Source of the DNA: Bryobacterales bacterium
GTDB taxonomy: Bacteria > Acidobacteriota > Terriglobia > Bryobacterales > Bryobacteraceae
Direction of reading: 5' to 3'
Length of the DNA stretch: 15,042 nucleotides
Assembly (NCBI GenBank): GCA_003164075.1
Contig: PLRZ01000070.1
Coordinates: 1-15,042 of the forward strand
Below are positions 1 through 6,225 of the stretch, piece by piece; position 1 is the first letter of the stretch, and each line of letters starts with the position of its first letter. The notes beneath the pieces were generated by a model, which was not told the origin of the DNA, did no database searches, and saw nothing but the letters and a program-made list of their open reading frames with translations. Both the position numbers and the translations under genes were made by a program.

Positions 1-167
1 ATGAGCGCTGTCGTCTCCATGTCACTAATCTATCAGGCCCTCTCCGTCAGTTTGCGGTGGGCTTTTCGACGTAGGTGATCGCCAGGATCCGAACTGGAGG
101 GCATATCTTTGGGTTTCCCGCTGGATTTTGAGTTGTTATGACGTAATAGTGGAGCTGTCAACGGGAA
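1..167. other. left edge, no supported gene
   Basis: No open frame here has credible coding character; frames from the left edge close within about 25 codons. On the minus strand an exact TTGACA hexamer (161 to 156) is followed after 17 nt by a poor TAACAA. It would point transcription leftward out of the window, and it is too weak to call as a promoter. Confidence 0.4.
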
Positions 168-545
168 TTATGCGAAAGCCGCCCGCCAGGCGCCGTAGAT
201 GGCGATGGCGGCGAGACCCCAGGTCCAAAGCTGCGCGCGCCAGCGCCATTTCCAGAAGAGGGAAAACAGCATGATGAAGGCCAGCGGACTGAGCGCATGG
301 AAGTGAATCGCCTGCGTCCAGTGGCCTTTCGCCAGGGCGCAAAAAGCCCGCGTGATTCCGCACAGCGGGCACGGGCGCGCGGTGAGCCAATAAAACGGGC
401 AGAGCCGAAATGAGGGTTCGGCCGCGGGCGAGAAGCACCGGAAGAAAGCGAAGAGCAGGACTGTTCCCACTAAGGGCAAGTAGGGAGCCGCCGATGAACG
501 CCGATAAGCGCCGATAAGAAAAGAATTGGTGTTATCGGGGTTCAT
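168..545 (-). CDS. DUF2752 family membrane protein
   Basis: A 125-residue membrane protein of the DUF2752 family, whose function is not established. The family signature CPLCGITRA lies at residues 59-67, with a second conserved stretch ending SPL (86-88) that corresponds to the usual NPL. Hydrophobic segments lie at about 22-36, 87-98 and 106-120. The gene starts 19 nt after the stop of the zinc-ribbon gene, so the two are probably co-transcribed. Roughly the first 19 residues are encoded by one arm and the loop of a 13-nt inverted repeat (487-552), so the natural N-terminus may be shorter or recently altered. No clear Shine-Dalgarno site precedes the ATG at 545. The family call is secure from the motif; the start is not. 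Confidence 0.85.
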   Translation of the reverse strand: MNPDNTNSFLIGAYRRSSAAPYLPLVGTVLLFAFFRCFSPAAEPSFRLCPFYWLTARPCPLCGITRAFCALAKGHWTQAIHFHALSPLAFIMLFSLFWKWRWRAQLWTWGLAAIAIYGAWRAAFA

Positions 546-552
546 CGGCGGC
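487..552. repeat. 13-nt perfect inverted repeat with internal short repeats
   Basis: GCCGCCGATGAAC at 487-499 is the exact reverse complement of 540-552. Inside it, the unit CGCCGATAAG occurs twice in tandem and is partly matched by TTATCGG near 532-538, so the whole stretch can fold into a long imperfect hairpin. The right arm contains the annotated ATG of the DUF2752 gene. Confidence 0.75.
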
Positions 553-564
553 TAATGATGTTTC

Positions 565-1257
565 TTATAGAGCGTCCACGGTGCGCTGGTCAAACCCCAC
601 GATTTCCTTGTACGCCACCGTGATGGCGGCGAACGTCACCGGCACCGATACCAGCAGTCCCACGATGCAGCACAGCGCCCCCAGCAGGTTCACCAGGACG
701 GCCAGAAGCAGGAACATGGTGAAGCCGAAATAGTCGTTCTTCACCACGGCGTGGCTGGCTTGCATGGCGGGCCAGAAGTCCATGCGCTTGTCCACGATGA
801 ACAGGTAGGTGAACTTGTACATGGCGGCGATCACCAAGCCCGGGATGATGCAGGCGAGCGTCCCCAGGCAGGTGAAGAGCGCGATCAGCAGGGCCGCCAC
901 CAGCGTGGGAATGAAGAAATTGAAGCCCTTGAAAAGATCGCCGAACTCGGCCGGTCGACGCATCAGCTTCTTCATGGTGTAGATGTGGAAGCCGGCGATG
1001 AGCGCGCCCTGAATTAGCGGCACGCCATTGAGCAGGAAGAAAATCAGGGAAATCAGGACGTAGGTGCCCATGTCCAGTTTCACCAGTTCCCATCCCTCGC
1101 CGATCCATTTGCCCGGTGTCGCCTTGATGCCGGTGGGGGCGATCCACGGCACGGCCGCCGGAAGGCCCGATGACAGAGGCGAGCCCATCGCCTGCCCGCA
1201 CGAGGGGCAGAATTGAACGTCAGGATTGACTTGGGTACCGCATTTGTGGCAGAACAT
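565..1257 (-). CDS. zinc-ribbon integral membrane protein
   Basis: A 230-residue protein starting MFCHKCG. Residues 1-24 form a zinc ribbon with Cys3, Cys6, Cys17 and Cys20 (CxxC...CPSCG). A Pro/Gly-rich linker follows to about residue 50, then a membrane domain with hydrophobic stretches at about 65-90, 112-147 and 178-215. The membrane part carries the IPGL (138-141) and Ser/Pro patterns seen in DUF975-like bacterial integral membrane proteins; that comparison is from memory. An in-frame TTG at 1293 would add 12 residues, but the ATG at 1257 puts the CxxC at the usual place right after the start. It follows the cassette ATPase stop by 118 nt and precedes the DUF2752 gene by 19 nt. Function is unknown. 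Confidence 0.8.
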   Translation of the reverse strand: MFCHKCGTQVNPDVQFCPSCGQAMGSPLSSGLPAAVPWIAPTGIKATPGKWIGEGWELVKLDMGTYVLISLIFFLLNGVPLIQGALIAGFHIYTMKKLMRRPAEFGDLFKGFNFFIPTLVAALLIALFTCLGTLACIIPGLVIAAMYKFTYLFIVDKRMDFWPAMQASHAVVKNDYFGFTMFLLLAVLVNLLGALCCIVGLLVSVPVTFAAITVAYKEIVGFDQRTVDAL

Positions 1258-1308
1258 GTCAGTCTCAATACAGCATACGCCTGTTCCGGGCAAACAGTTC
1301 GGGGGTTT

Positions 1309-1330
1309 TTGGATTCCGAGGCGAATCCAA
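1309..1330. repeat. 8-bp perfect inverted repeat upstream of the zinc-ribbon gene
   Basis: TTGGATTC (1309-1316) and GAATCCAA (1323-1330) flank a 6-nt centre in the 118-nt gap between the cassette ATPase and the zinc-ribbon gene. The run of five T precedes it on the plus strand and becomes A on the minus strand after the stem, so it is not an intrinsic terminator for the leftward genes. It could be an operator for the zinc-ribbon gene or a chance palindrome. Confidence 0.5.
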
Positions 1331-1341
1331 CGCGACTGTGG

Positions 1342-1371
1342 CGGCCCGGCTGGCTGGAACAGCCGCCCTAC
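1342..1371 (-). terminator. possible terminator-like hairpin after the cassette, no U-tract
   Basis: Just after the TGA of the ATPase gene, the minus strand reads GGCGGC...GCCGCC around an inner GGCTG-ttc-CAGCC hairpin. The structure is GC-rich but no T-run follows, so it may be a pause site or a Rho-type end rather than an intrinsic terminator. Confidence 0.25.
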
Positions 1372-1375
1372 CGCA

Positions 1376-3820
1376 TCAACTTTCTTCCCTCATCGGATTG
1401 AACAGCGCAGACCAAGGCGTCGCTGCCCCAATGCCGCGGCGAACGCCCATGAACCAGCTTCGCGCGTCCTCAATGGAGAGATCTCGAAAGCGTCGCCACG
1501 CCCGATATGCCGGAGACTGCTTGGCCGACATTGTCTCGAAAGCGTGCAACAGCGCAGGATCGTGAAGTCGCACGATGTGGTGGTACGTGAAGTACTGGGT
1601 TAACGCCTCGTGAAACCAACTCGGCTCGAATAGGGGAGTGTCCGCGGCTGGCAAGGCGAACTCCGGCCACATGCGCCCGTCAAGATCGCGGCCGAGATGT
1701 GCAAGCGCGTGAAGAGTCTCGTGAATGAGTGTCACGCTGCCGACGTGCCGCGCTCGCAGCGCGAGTTTATCCGCGCATTGCGCGATCGCGCTGCTGTAAA
1801 GCACCACTCGCCCAACCCGCGGCTGGTAGTCGCCGAGCAGGCCCGTTGTCACGAGCGAATTTGCCGCGATTCGTTCCGATACGAGACTTCCGATGTCCGA
1901 TGGCTGGCGTCTCTCCGCGTCATCGACGGTGCAGTAGGCGAGCGGCGGCAAGTCCGGGGATATCTCGAAAGTGATCTCGGTGTGCTTAAATGCGGGAGCC
2001 AACTTATACAGGCCTCGGTCCTGATCGGCGTCGCGGTCGAACCCGGACCGCTCCAGAATACGCTGCCCTTCCACCCGAAACGTTGCATCCGGATCGTACC
2101 GAAGCCCAAGTGTGTCGCGCGCGAGCAGCGCGATTGCCGATGCGCCTTCAGGAGGGCCGTACGGCCGCCGATCACCCGTCATGAGCTTGATCGACGCCTC
2201 CGGGGGCAGGCGCCACAGAAGCGGCGCGAACAACTCCGCATGCACTTGTTCATCTAGCCAGTCGTCTCCATCTCCCAGCCACATGCCGCGGGGGCGCGAT
2301 TCTGCCGCAGCCGCCCAAAGCACGCGGCGGGCAAGTTCGACAGCATCGACGCGAGCGAGTCCGTCCACGATCTTCTTTGCGATGTCCGGCTTCCATGGTG
2401 CGCCACAGTGGAGACCGGAGGCGCTGGCGCGCGCCCATTCGGTGACGATCCTTTCAAGATACTCGGGGTGGCCCCGCCGAACCGCATCCAGCAATGCGTC
2501 AACTGAGACGTCCGTCGGGTCGGACAAGGCTTCGAAGTCATGGGGCAACGGGAAGTCCCGCCGATCCGAACGGTGGGGCCGTAAATCCCAGGTACCGCTG
2601 CTGGAATAAAGCCGCCGATCCCAATTGCTGGAAAGCACCGCTACAACCTTTGCGCCCGTTTCATCGAGCCACCACTGAGAGACCGCATCACGATCCTCGT
2701 TATCCACGTACTCGATGATCATCAGTGGCTTCGAAGTCGGGGCTCCCGCTAGGCTATCGTATACGACGATATCGGCTTGGCGCGATTTCTCTGCGGTTCC
2801 GAACCTGACGCGCTCGGCCAGTTGCTCCAAGGGCCAAGCCGCCCGGCTGAAAACCTGGTCGCGCCGGCGTTCGGTGGTTCGCGTCAAATACTGCCAGGCG
2901 TTATAGACGGCCCCCATTCGCCGTTGCGCCCTTTCTGCGTCCTCTTTGTGACCGGGAAATGACGCCGCGATCCAGTTGAGCGTTGCGGAGAGCAGTCCTG
3001 CCCCCGCGTATTCGTCATCCCCCGAGTTTGGGGATCGATCTGGCCGCCACATCGAAAAGGCCCGCTCTTCGTATGCAATCCCGGAGTCGTGCGGCAGCAG
3101 CGCCACCGATCCGCCGAGTTCCTCCATGAGACGCGACACGTTAGGCGATCGAGTTGGACCCGGCGGGACCCGCGTGATCAGGAAATCGATCCGCAGAGGC
3201 TTTTGTGACGACAGCCTTGGCGCCGCCCGGAGCGCATCCGCAACGACCTGAGTACCCTTGACCGATTCCGGAGCAGTGGTGGTCAGGCAAACCACGCGAT
3301 CGGCCAATATCGATGTCGCCAGCCCTCCGAGTTCCGTGATTCCCGTGCGGGCGTCGACCAGTAGGAACTCGGGAGCGAATTCGTCCGCAATGTGGGCCTG
3401 GAGTTCAAGGACCGCTTCCAGAAGGCCACCATTCCGCCGTTGGACGCGAAGTGAATTGTTCAGCCGTTCAAGCGCTGCCCAGTAGGCCTTCGACGGCGCG
3501 GACCCGGCCGGGATGAGAAGCAGGGACCCCTTTGTACCCGAGGGCAGATCCACCTCAATGGCTGTCTCTCGAAGGCTGCGCTTCCGCGGCTCGTTCTCGA
3601 GCGTGTCCAGGAGCTCGTCAACGGCGCCATAAAGCGTGCCGGATTCCGCACGGTCCAAGACGTCCCGGCTCCCTAACTTCTGGTGCAGGCCGGGCGCTTC
3701 CAGGTCCAGGTCGAGCGCAACTACGCGGCGCCCGGACATAGCCAGGAACTGCGCGGTGTTTGCCACGAGCAGAGTACGGCCAACGCCCCCTTTGTACGAG
3801 TAGAAGGCAACCGTTTCCAT
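1376..3820 (-). CDS. KGGVGR-type ATPase fused to HsdR_N-like and HExxH metallopeptidase domains
   Basis: An 814-residue multidomain protein. Residues 1-290 are a MinD/ParA/CobQ-type (SIMIBI) ATPase: deviant Walker A KGGVGRT at 10-16 (Arg15 replaces the usual P-loop Lys while signature Lys10 is kept), a switch-like DLDLEAPG at 37-44, and a Walker-B-like VDARTG at 155-160. Residues about 320-405 resemble the N-terminal nuclease domain of type I restriction R subunits: ADIVVY with Asp350, MIIEY with Glu370, then Gln382. The Lys expected two residues after the Glu is Val372, so cleavage is doubtful. Residues 405-650 are unassigned. The C-terminus has HETLH at 700-704 and WFHEALTQY with Glu738, the zinc-ligand pattern of gluzincins, though the 33-residue spacing exceeds that of M1 peptidases. 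The start at METV puts the P-loop near the N-terminus and lies 2 nt after the stop of the preceding gene, implying translational coupling. The biological role is not known. Confidence 0.85.
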   Translation of the reverse strand: METVAFYSYKGGVGRTLLVANTAQFLAMSGRRVVALDLDLEAPGLHQKLGSRDVLDRAESGTLYGAVDELLDTLENEPRKRSLRETAIEVDLPSGTKGSLLLIPAGSAPSKAYWAALERLNNSLRVQRRNGGLLEAVLELQAHIADEFAPEFLLVDARTGITELGGLATSILADRVVCLTTTAPESVKGTQVVADALRAAPRLSSQKPLRIDFLITRVPPGPTRSPNVSRLMEELGGSVALLPHDSGIAYEERAFSMWRPDRSPNSGDDEYAGAGLLSATLNWIAASFPGHKEDAERAQRRMGAVYNAWQYLTRTTERRRDQVFSRAAWPLEQLAERVRFGTAEKSRQADIVVYDSLAGAPTSKPLMIIEYVDNEDRDAVSQWWLDETGAKVVAVLSSNWDRRLYSSSGTWDLRPHRSDRRDFPLPHDFEALSDPTDVSVDALLDAVRRGHPEYLERIVTEWARASASGLHCGAPWKPDIAKKIVDGLARVDAVELARRVLWAAAAESRPRGMWLGDGDDWLDEQVHAELFAPLLWRLPPEASIKLMTGDRRPYGPPEGASAIALLARDTLGLRYDPDATFRVEGQRILERSGFDRDADQDRGLYKLAPAFKHTEITFEISPDLPPLAYCTVDDAERRQPSDIGSLVSERIAANSLVTTGLLGDYQPRVGRVVLYSSAIAQCADKLALRARHVGSVTLIHETLHALAHLGRDLDGRMWPEFALPAADTPLFEPSWFHEALTQYFTYHHIVRLHDPALLHAFETMSAKQSPAYRAWRRFRDLSIEDARSWFMGVRRGIGAATPWSALFNPMREES

Positions 3821-3822
3821 GG

Positions 3823-4266
3823 TCACGCCGCCACAGGGAACACGCGCGGGTGTCTCGACGCGGTAGCACGCCACTCGTCAAGCTCGGCAAGACGGCCCGT
3901 TCTGGCGAGGGCCGAAAAACGCCGGGCGCGGTGTTCCCGATCCCGTTCGAATGCCCGCTCCATCGCTACTCGTCGCTCCAGCGGAAGAGCCTCCTCGGCG
4001 AGGTAGAGCGACGCGAGGCGTGCGGCCTCCAGGCGCTGCCCTGCCGCGAGAGCTGCCCTCACGGCGCCAACACGAGCGATGCCTCCCGTGATCTCCTCGG
4101 GACGCGTGATGCTGGCAATCCGCTCTTCGTACACCATGACCTCATGCCAAGCGTCGCTCGCCGTGGGGGAATTTACGTCGTCGGAGACCTCCGCCCGGCG
4201 AATAGCGATCGAAACCAGTGTATTGAGTTCGTCTTCGGTAAGTGCGAGTAATGCCGTCTCCATCAT
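3823..4266 (-). CDS. small helical protein of unknown family, middle gene of the cassette
   Basis: A 147-residue protein I do not recognise. It is rich in Ala, Arg, Glu and Leu with amphipathic helix patterns throughout, has no signal peptide, membrane segment or cysteine, and carries a basic/acidic stretch at about 96-120 (LERRVAMERAFERDREHR). Its ATG (4266) overlaps the TGA of the upstream nuclease-like gene as ATGA; a second ATG follows immediately, so the start could be one codon later. Its TGA lies 2 nt before the ATG of the large ATPase gene. This arrangement implies all three are made together, probably in fixed ratio. It could be an adaptor or inhibitor between the other two products, but only its position supports that. 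Confidence 0.75.
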   Translation of the reverse strand: MMETALLALTEDELNTLVSIAIRRAEVSDDVNSPTASDAWHEVMVYEERIASITRPEEITGGIARVGAVRAALAAGQRLEAARLASLYLAEEALPLERRVAMERAFERDREHRARRFSALARTGRLAELDEWRATASRHPRVFPVAA

Positions 4267-4754
4267 GCGCTAGCCGCCACAATTGATGGTCTATCGAATG
4301 CCACAACGATTGCAAGCCGGCCGGCGGGTAGCGAACAACGAGCGACCTGCCGCTTTTTCTCTTCCAGGCGAGCAACTGGGTCGCCGGAAATCGTCCCGCT
4401 TACCTCGAGCGCCAGCCAGCCGGTGCCGTCTTGCAGTAGCCAGTCTGCGCTCTCTCCGCGCTGAAGCCTGCGCTTCACTACCCAACCGGCGTTGGAGTTA
4501 GCGTAGGCAAGCGCAATCGCCTCGGCGCCATCCTCGGTAACTCGATTGCTGTCAAGCACTTCTAGGATTGCCAAATCCTGGAACGCCCATTCGATGTCTG
4601 CTGTGCCCTCATGACCGTCGTGGTCGATACTCGAGCGTACGGGGGAGGCGTGGCCCGACCGCTGGAGCGCCAAGCCCCCGCATCTGGAAAGATCGATTGG
4701 GTCCCCTCGCAGAGCGGGGTGTACCGACCGCAATTCATCGAGTGCGAGCCTCAT
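4263..4754 (-). CDS. PD-(D/E)xK nuclease-fold-like protein, first gene of the cassette
   Basis: A 163-residue protein. The C-terminal half (about 76-155) follows the alpha-beta-beta-beta-alpha-beta layout of PD-(D/E)xK nucleases: Glu79 in a helix, Asp104 in ADWLL, Glu117 in LALEVSG, a charged helix with Lys133, Lys134 and Gln136, then a strand AIVVAFD. The expected catalytic Lys two residues after the second acid is Ser119, so it may be inactive, use a relocated Lys, or only bind nucleic acid. Residues 1-65 are unassigned, with an odd His/Asp-rich patch near 44-49. GGAG lies 4 nt upstream of the ATG at 4754, a clear if close Shine-Dalgarno. It is the first gene of the cassette and probably sets its promoter position. 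The fold is inferred from motif and predicted topology only. Confidence 0.75.
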   Translation of the reverse strand: MRLALDELRSVHPALRGDPIDLSRCGGLALQRSGHASPVRSSIDHDGHEGTADIEWAFQDLAILEVLDSNRVTEDGAEAIALAYANSNAGWVVKRRLQRGESADWLLQDGTGWLALEVSGTISGDPVARLEEKKRQVARCSLPAGRLAIVVAFDRPSIVAASA

Positions 4755-4758
4755 TCAG

Positions 4759-4762
4759 CTCC
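4759..4762 (-). promoter_or_regulatory. Shine-Dalgarno site of the cassette's first gene
   Basis: The minus strand reads GGAG, then CTGA, then ATG (4754). It is the only good ribosome site in the cassette; the two downstream genes rely on overlap or 2-nt spacing. Confidence 0.55.
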
Positions 4763-4873
4763 GGCGCGGAAGGCTCTAATCTTGGAGAGCCGAGGCCATC
4801 TCCAACGATTGGCAGACCGCGGCGGGGTCGTGCCTGTTGTCCGCAAGAATCGCATATGGCGCTGGATCATTTA

Positions 4874-4902
4874 AGGATATCTCAAGGCAGATGCCCGTTC
4901 AA
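4874..4902 (-). promoter_or_regulatory. candidate sigma-70 promoter for the cassette
   Basis: On the minus strand TTGAAC (4902-4897) and TATCCT (4879-4874) are separated by exactly 17 nt, each matching four of six consensus positions. It lies in the 200-nt gap between the mnmA-linked small ORF and the cassette, and predicts a leader of about 110 nt. Only pattern matching supports it. Confidence 0.3.
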
Positions 4903-4904
4903 CC

Positions 4905-4923
4905 TTCCCGGAAATCGCGGGAA
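4905..4923. repeat. 6-bp hairpin after the mnmA unit
   Basis: TTCCCG (4905-4910) and CGGGAA (4918-4923) pair perfectly around a 7-nt loop, about 30 nt after the end of the 52-codon ORF. No T-run follows on the minus strand, so intrinsic termination is not convincing. Confidence 0.3.
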
Positions 4924-4954
4924 TCGCTAGAATACAGCCCGCACGCCCGCATGA

Positions 4955-5113
4955 TCAGGGCTCATCAATCGGGAGTTGACCGCGCTCCCAGTAAGCTTCC
5001 TCGCGTGCTTGCGAAAAGATGCTGTCTAATTCTTCGTCACTGACTCCGCTGGCTGTTACCTGGTCACGGAATGCGGCCAGTATCCCGGCGATAGAGGGTT
5101 CGATGATCCACAT
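4955..5113 (-). CDS. small ORF (52 aa) translationally coupled to mnmA
   Basis: This short frame encodes an acidic, soluble 52-residue peptide beginning MWIIEPSIAGIL, with two likely helices and a charged stretch SDEELDSIFSQAREEAYWER in the second half. Its ATG (5113-5111) shares one base with the mnmA stop (5115-5113), giving TGATG, a common translational-coupling layout. Composition is natural for a protein (one Pro near each end, no low complexity), which argues against chance. I do not recognise the family. The tail has the flavour of small antitoxin proteins, but no toxin-like gene follows in the 200 nt downstream. It could equally be a small MnmA-associated protein. Confidence 0.6.
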   Translation of the reverse strand: MWIIEPSIAGILAAFRDQVTASGVSDEELDSIFSQAREEAYWERGQLPIDEP

Positions 5114-6225
5114 CACCCGATCCAGCCGCCGCCCAGCACCAGGTCGCCATCGTAAAAAACGGCGCCCTGACCGGGAGTGACGGCGCGCTGCGCATCCTCG
5201 AAGACCACCTCTACGCAGGTGGGGTCGGCGGTGGCCTGCACAGTCGCCGGCGCGGCCGCATGCTTATTGCGGATCTTCACCTGCGCGCGGACCGGCGCGG
5301 TCACGCCCTCAATCGAAATCCAATTCACGCGCCGGGCGATGAACCGGCCGCGGAGCAGGTCGTCGTTGCCGCCCACTACCACGCGCTGCGTCTCGGGATC
5401 GGTAGAAATCACGTACAGCGGCTCGCGGGCGGCAATCCCCAGGCCGCGCCGCTGGCCTACGGTGAAGTGGTGGACGCCCTCATGCTCACCGATGGTCCGT
5501 CCATCGGTGGTGACGATGGCGCCGCGCGTGGCTTGCGGTGCAATGCCCTTGTCCTTCAAATAGGCGCTCATGAAGGCAGCGTAGTCGCCATTGGGTACGA
5601 AGCAAATCTCCTGGCTGTCGCCCTTATCGGCCACCGAAAGATCCATCGCGCGCGCCAGTTCGCGGACCTCGGTCTTCACCATCTCCCCCAACGGGAATAG
5701 CGTCCGCGCGAGCTGCTTTTGGGTCAAGCCGAAGAGGAAATAAGTCTGGTCCTTGGACTCGTCGCGGGCCCGCAGAAGCTGATACCGGCCAGTGGGTTCG
5801 TCGTATCGCACGCGGGCGTAGTGGCCGGTGGCGATGTAGTGCGCGCCCACGGCGTCGGCCATTTCCAGAAAGCGGTCGAATTTGATGTAGTTATTGCACA
5901 ACGTGCACGGAATCGGCGTGCGGCCGGCCAGATACTCCTCCACAAAAGGCTGCACCACCTGCTCCTCGAACTGCTTTTCGAAGTTGACCACGTAGTAGGG
6001 GATGCCCACTTGCTCGGCCACTCTGCGGGCGTCGTACACATCGTCCAGCGAGCAGCAGCGCCCGTGGCCCGCTGTCTCGGGGACCAGTTCCGGCAAGCGC
6101 CGTTGATTCCACAACTGCATGGTCATCCCGACAATCTTGTGGCCCTGGCGCACCAGTAGCGCGGCGACCGTGGAGCTGTCGACTCCACCGCTCATGGCGA
6201 CGGCGATGGGTGGTTGCTCAGGCAT
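5113..6225 (-). CDS. mnmA: tRNA-specific 2-thiouridylase MnmA
   Basis: A 370-residue cytoplasmic enzyme that activates U34 of tRNA-Lys/Glu/Gln with ATP and installs sulfur to give s2U34. The PP-loop SGGVDSS is at 12-18. The catalytic pair is Cys110 (in CTLCN) and Cys208 (in SQEICFVP); family features YIATGHYARV (130-139) and DQTYFLFGL (159-167) are also present. The C-terminal tRNA-binding and beta-barrel part ends with PGQGAVFYDGD and LGGGWIG. Length and domain order are normal for the family. The ATG overlaps the end of the cysteine desulfurase gene by 8 nt, so sulfur donor and acceptor are encoded together and probably translated in a coupled way. No separate Shine-Dalgarno is evident. Confidence 0.97.
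   Translation of the reverse strand: MPEQPPIAVAMSGGVDSSTVAALLVRQGHKIVGMTMQLWNQRRLPELVPETAGHGRCCSLDDVYDARRVAEQVGIPYYVVNFEKQFEEQVVQPFVEEYLAGRTPIPCTLCNNYIKFDRFLEMADAVGAHYIATGHYARVRYDEPTGRYQLLRARDESKDQTYFLFGLTQKQLARTLFPLGEMVKTEVRELARAMDLSVADKGDSQEICFVPNGDYAAFMSAYLKDKGIAPQATRGAIVTTDGRTIGEHEGVHHFTVGQRRGLGIAAREPLYVISTDPETQRVVVGGNDDLLRGRFIARRVNWISIEGVTAPVRAQVKIRNKHAAAPATVQATADPTCVEVVFEDAQRAVTPGQGAVFYDGDLVLGGGWIG

Noticed and set aside
1309..1330. Intrinsic terminator for the cassette
   Set aside because: The T-run lies on the wrong side of the stem; reading leftward the stem is followed by A residues.
4611..4874. Plus-strand frame of 87 codons beginning MTVVVDTRAYGGG
   Set aside because: It is antisense to the nuclease-like gene over much of its length, has no ribosome site and no family-like motifs; the opposite strand is clearly coding.
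4755..4954. Toxin gene (PIN-like) paired with the 52-codon ORF
   Set aside because: No open minus-strand frame of adequate length or PIN-type acidic motifs lies in these 200 nt.
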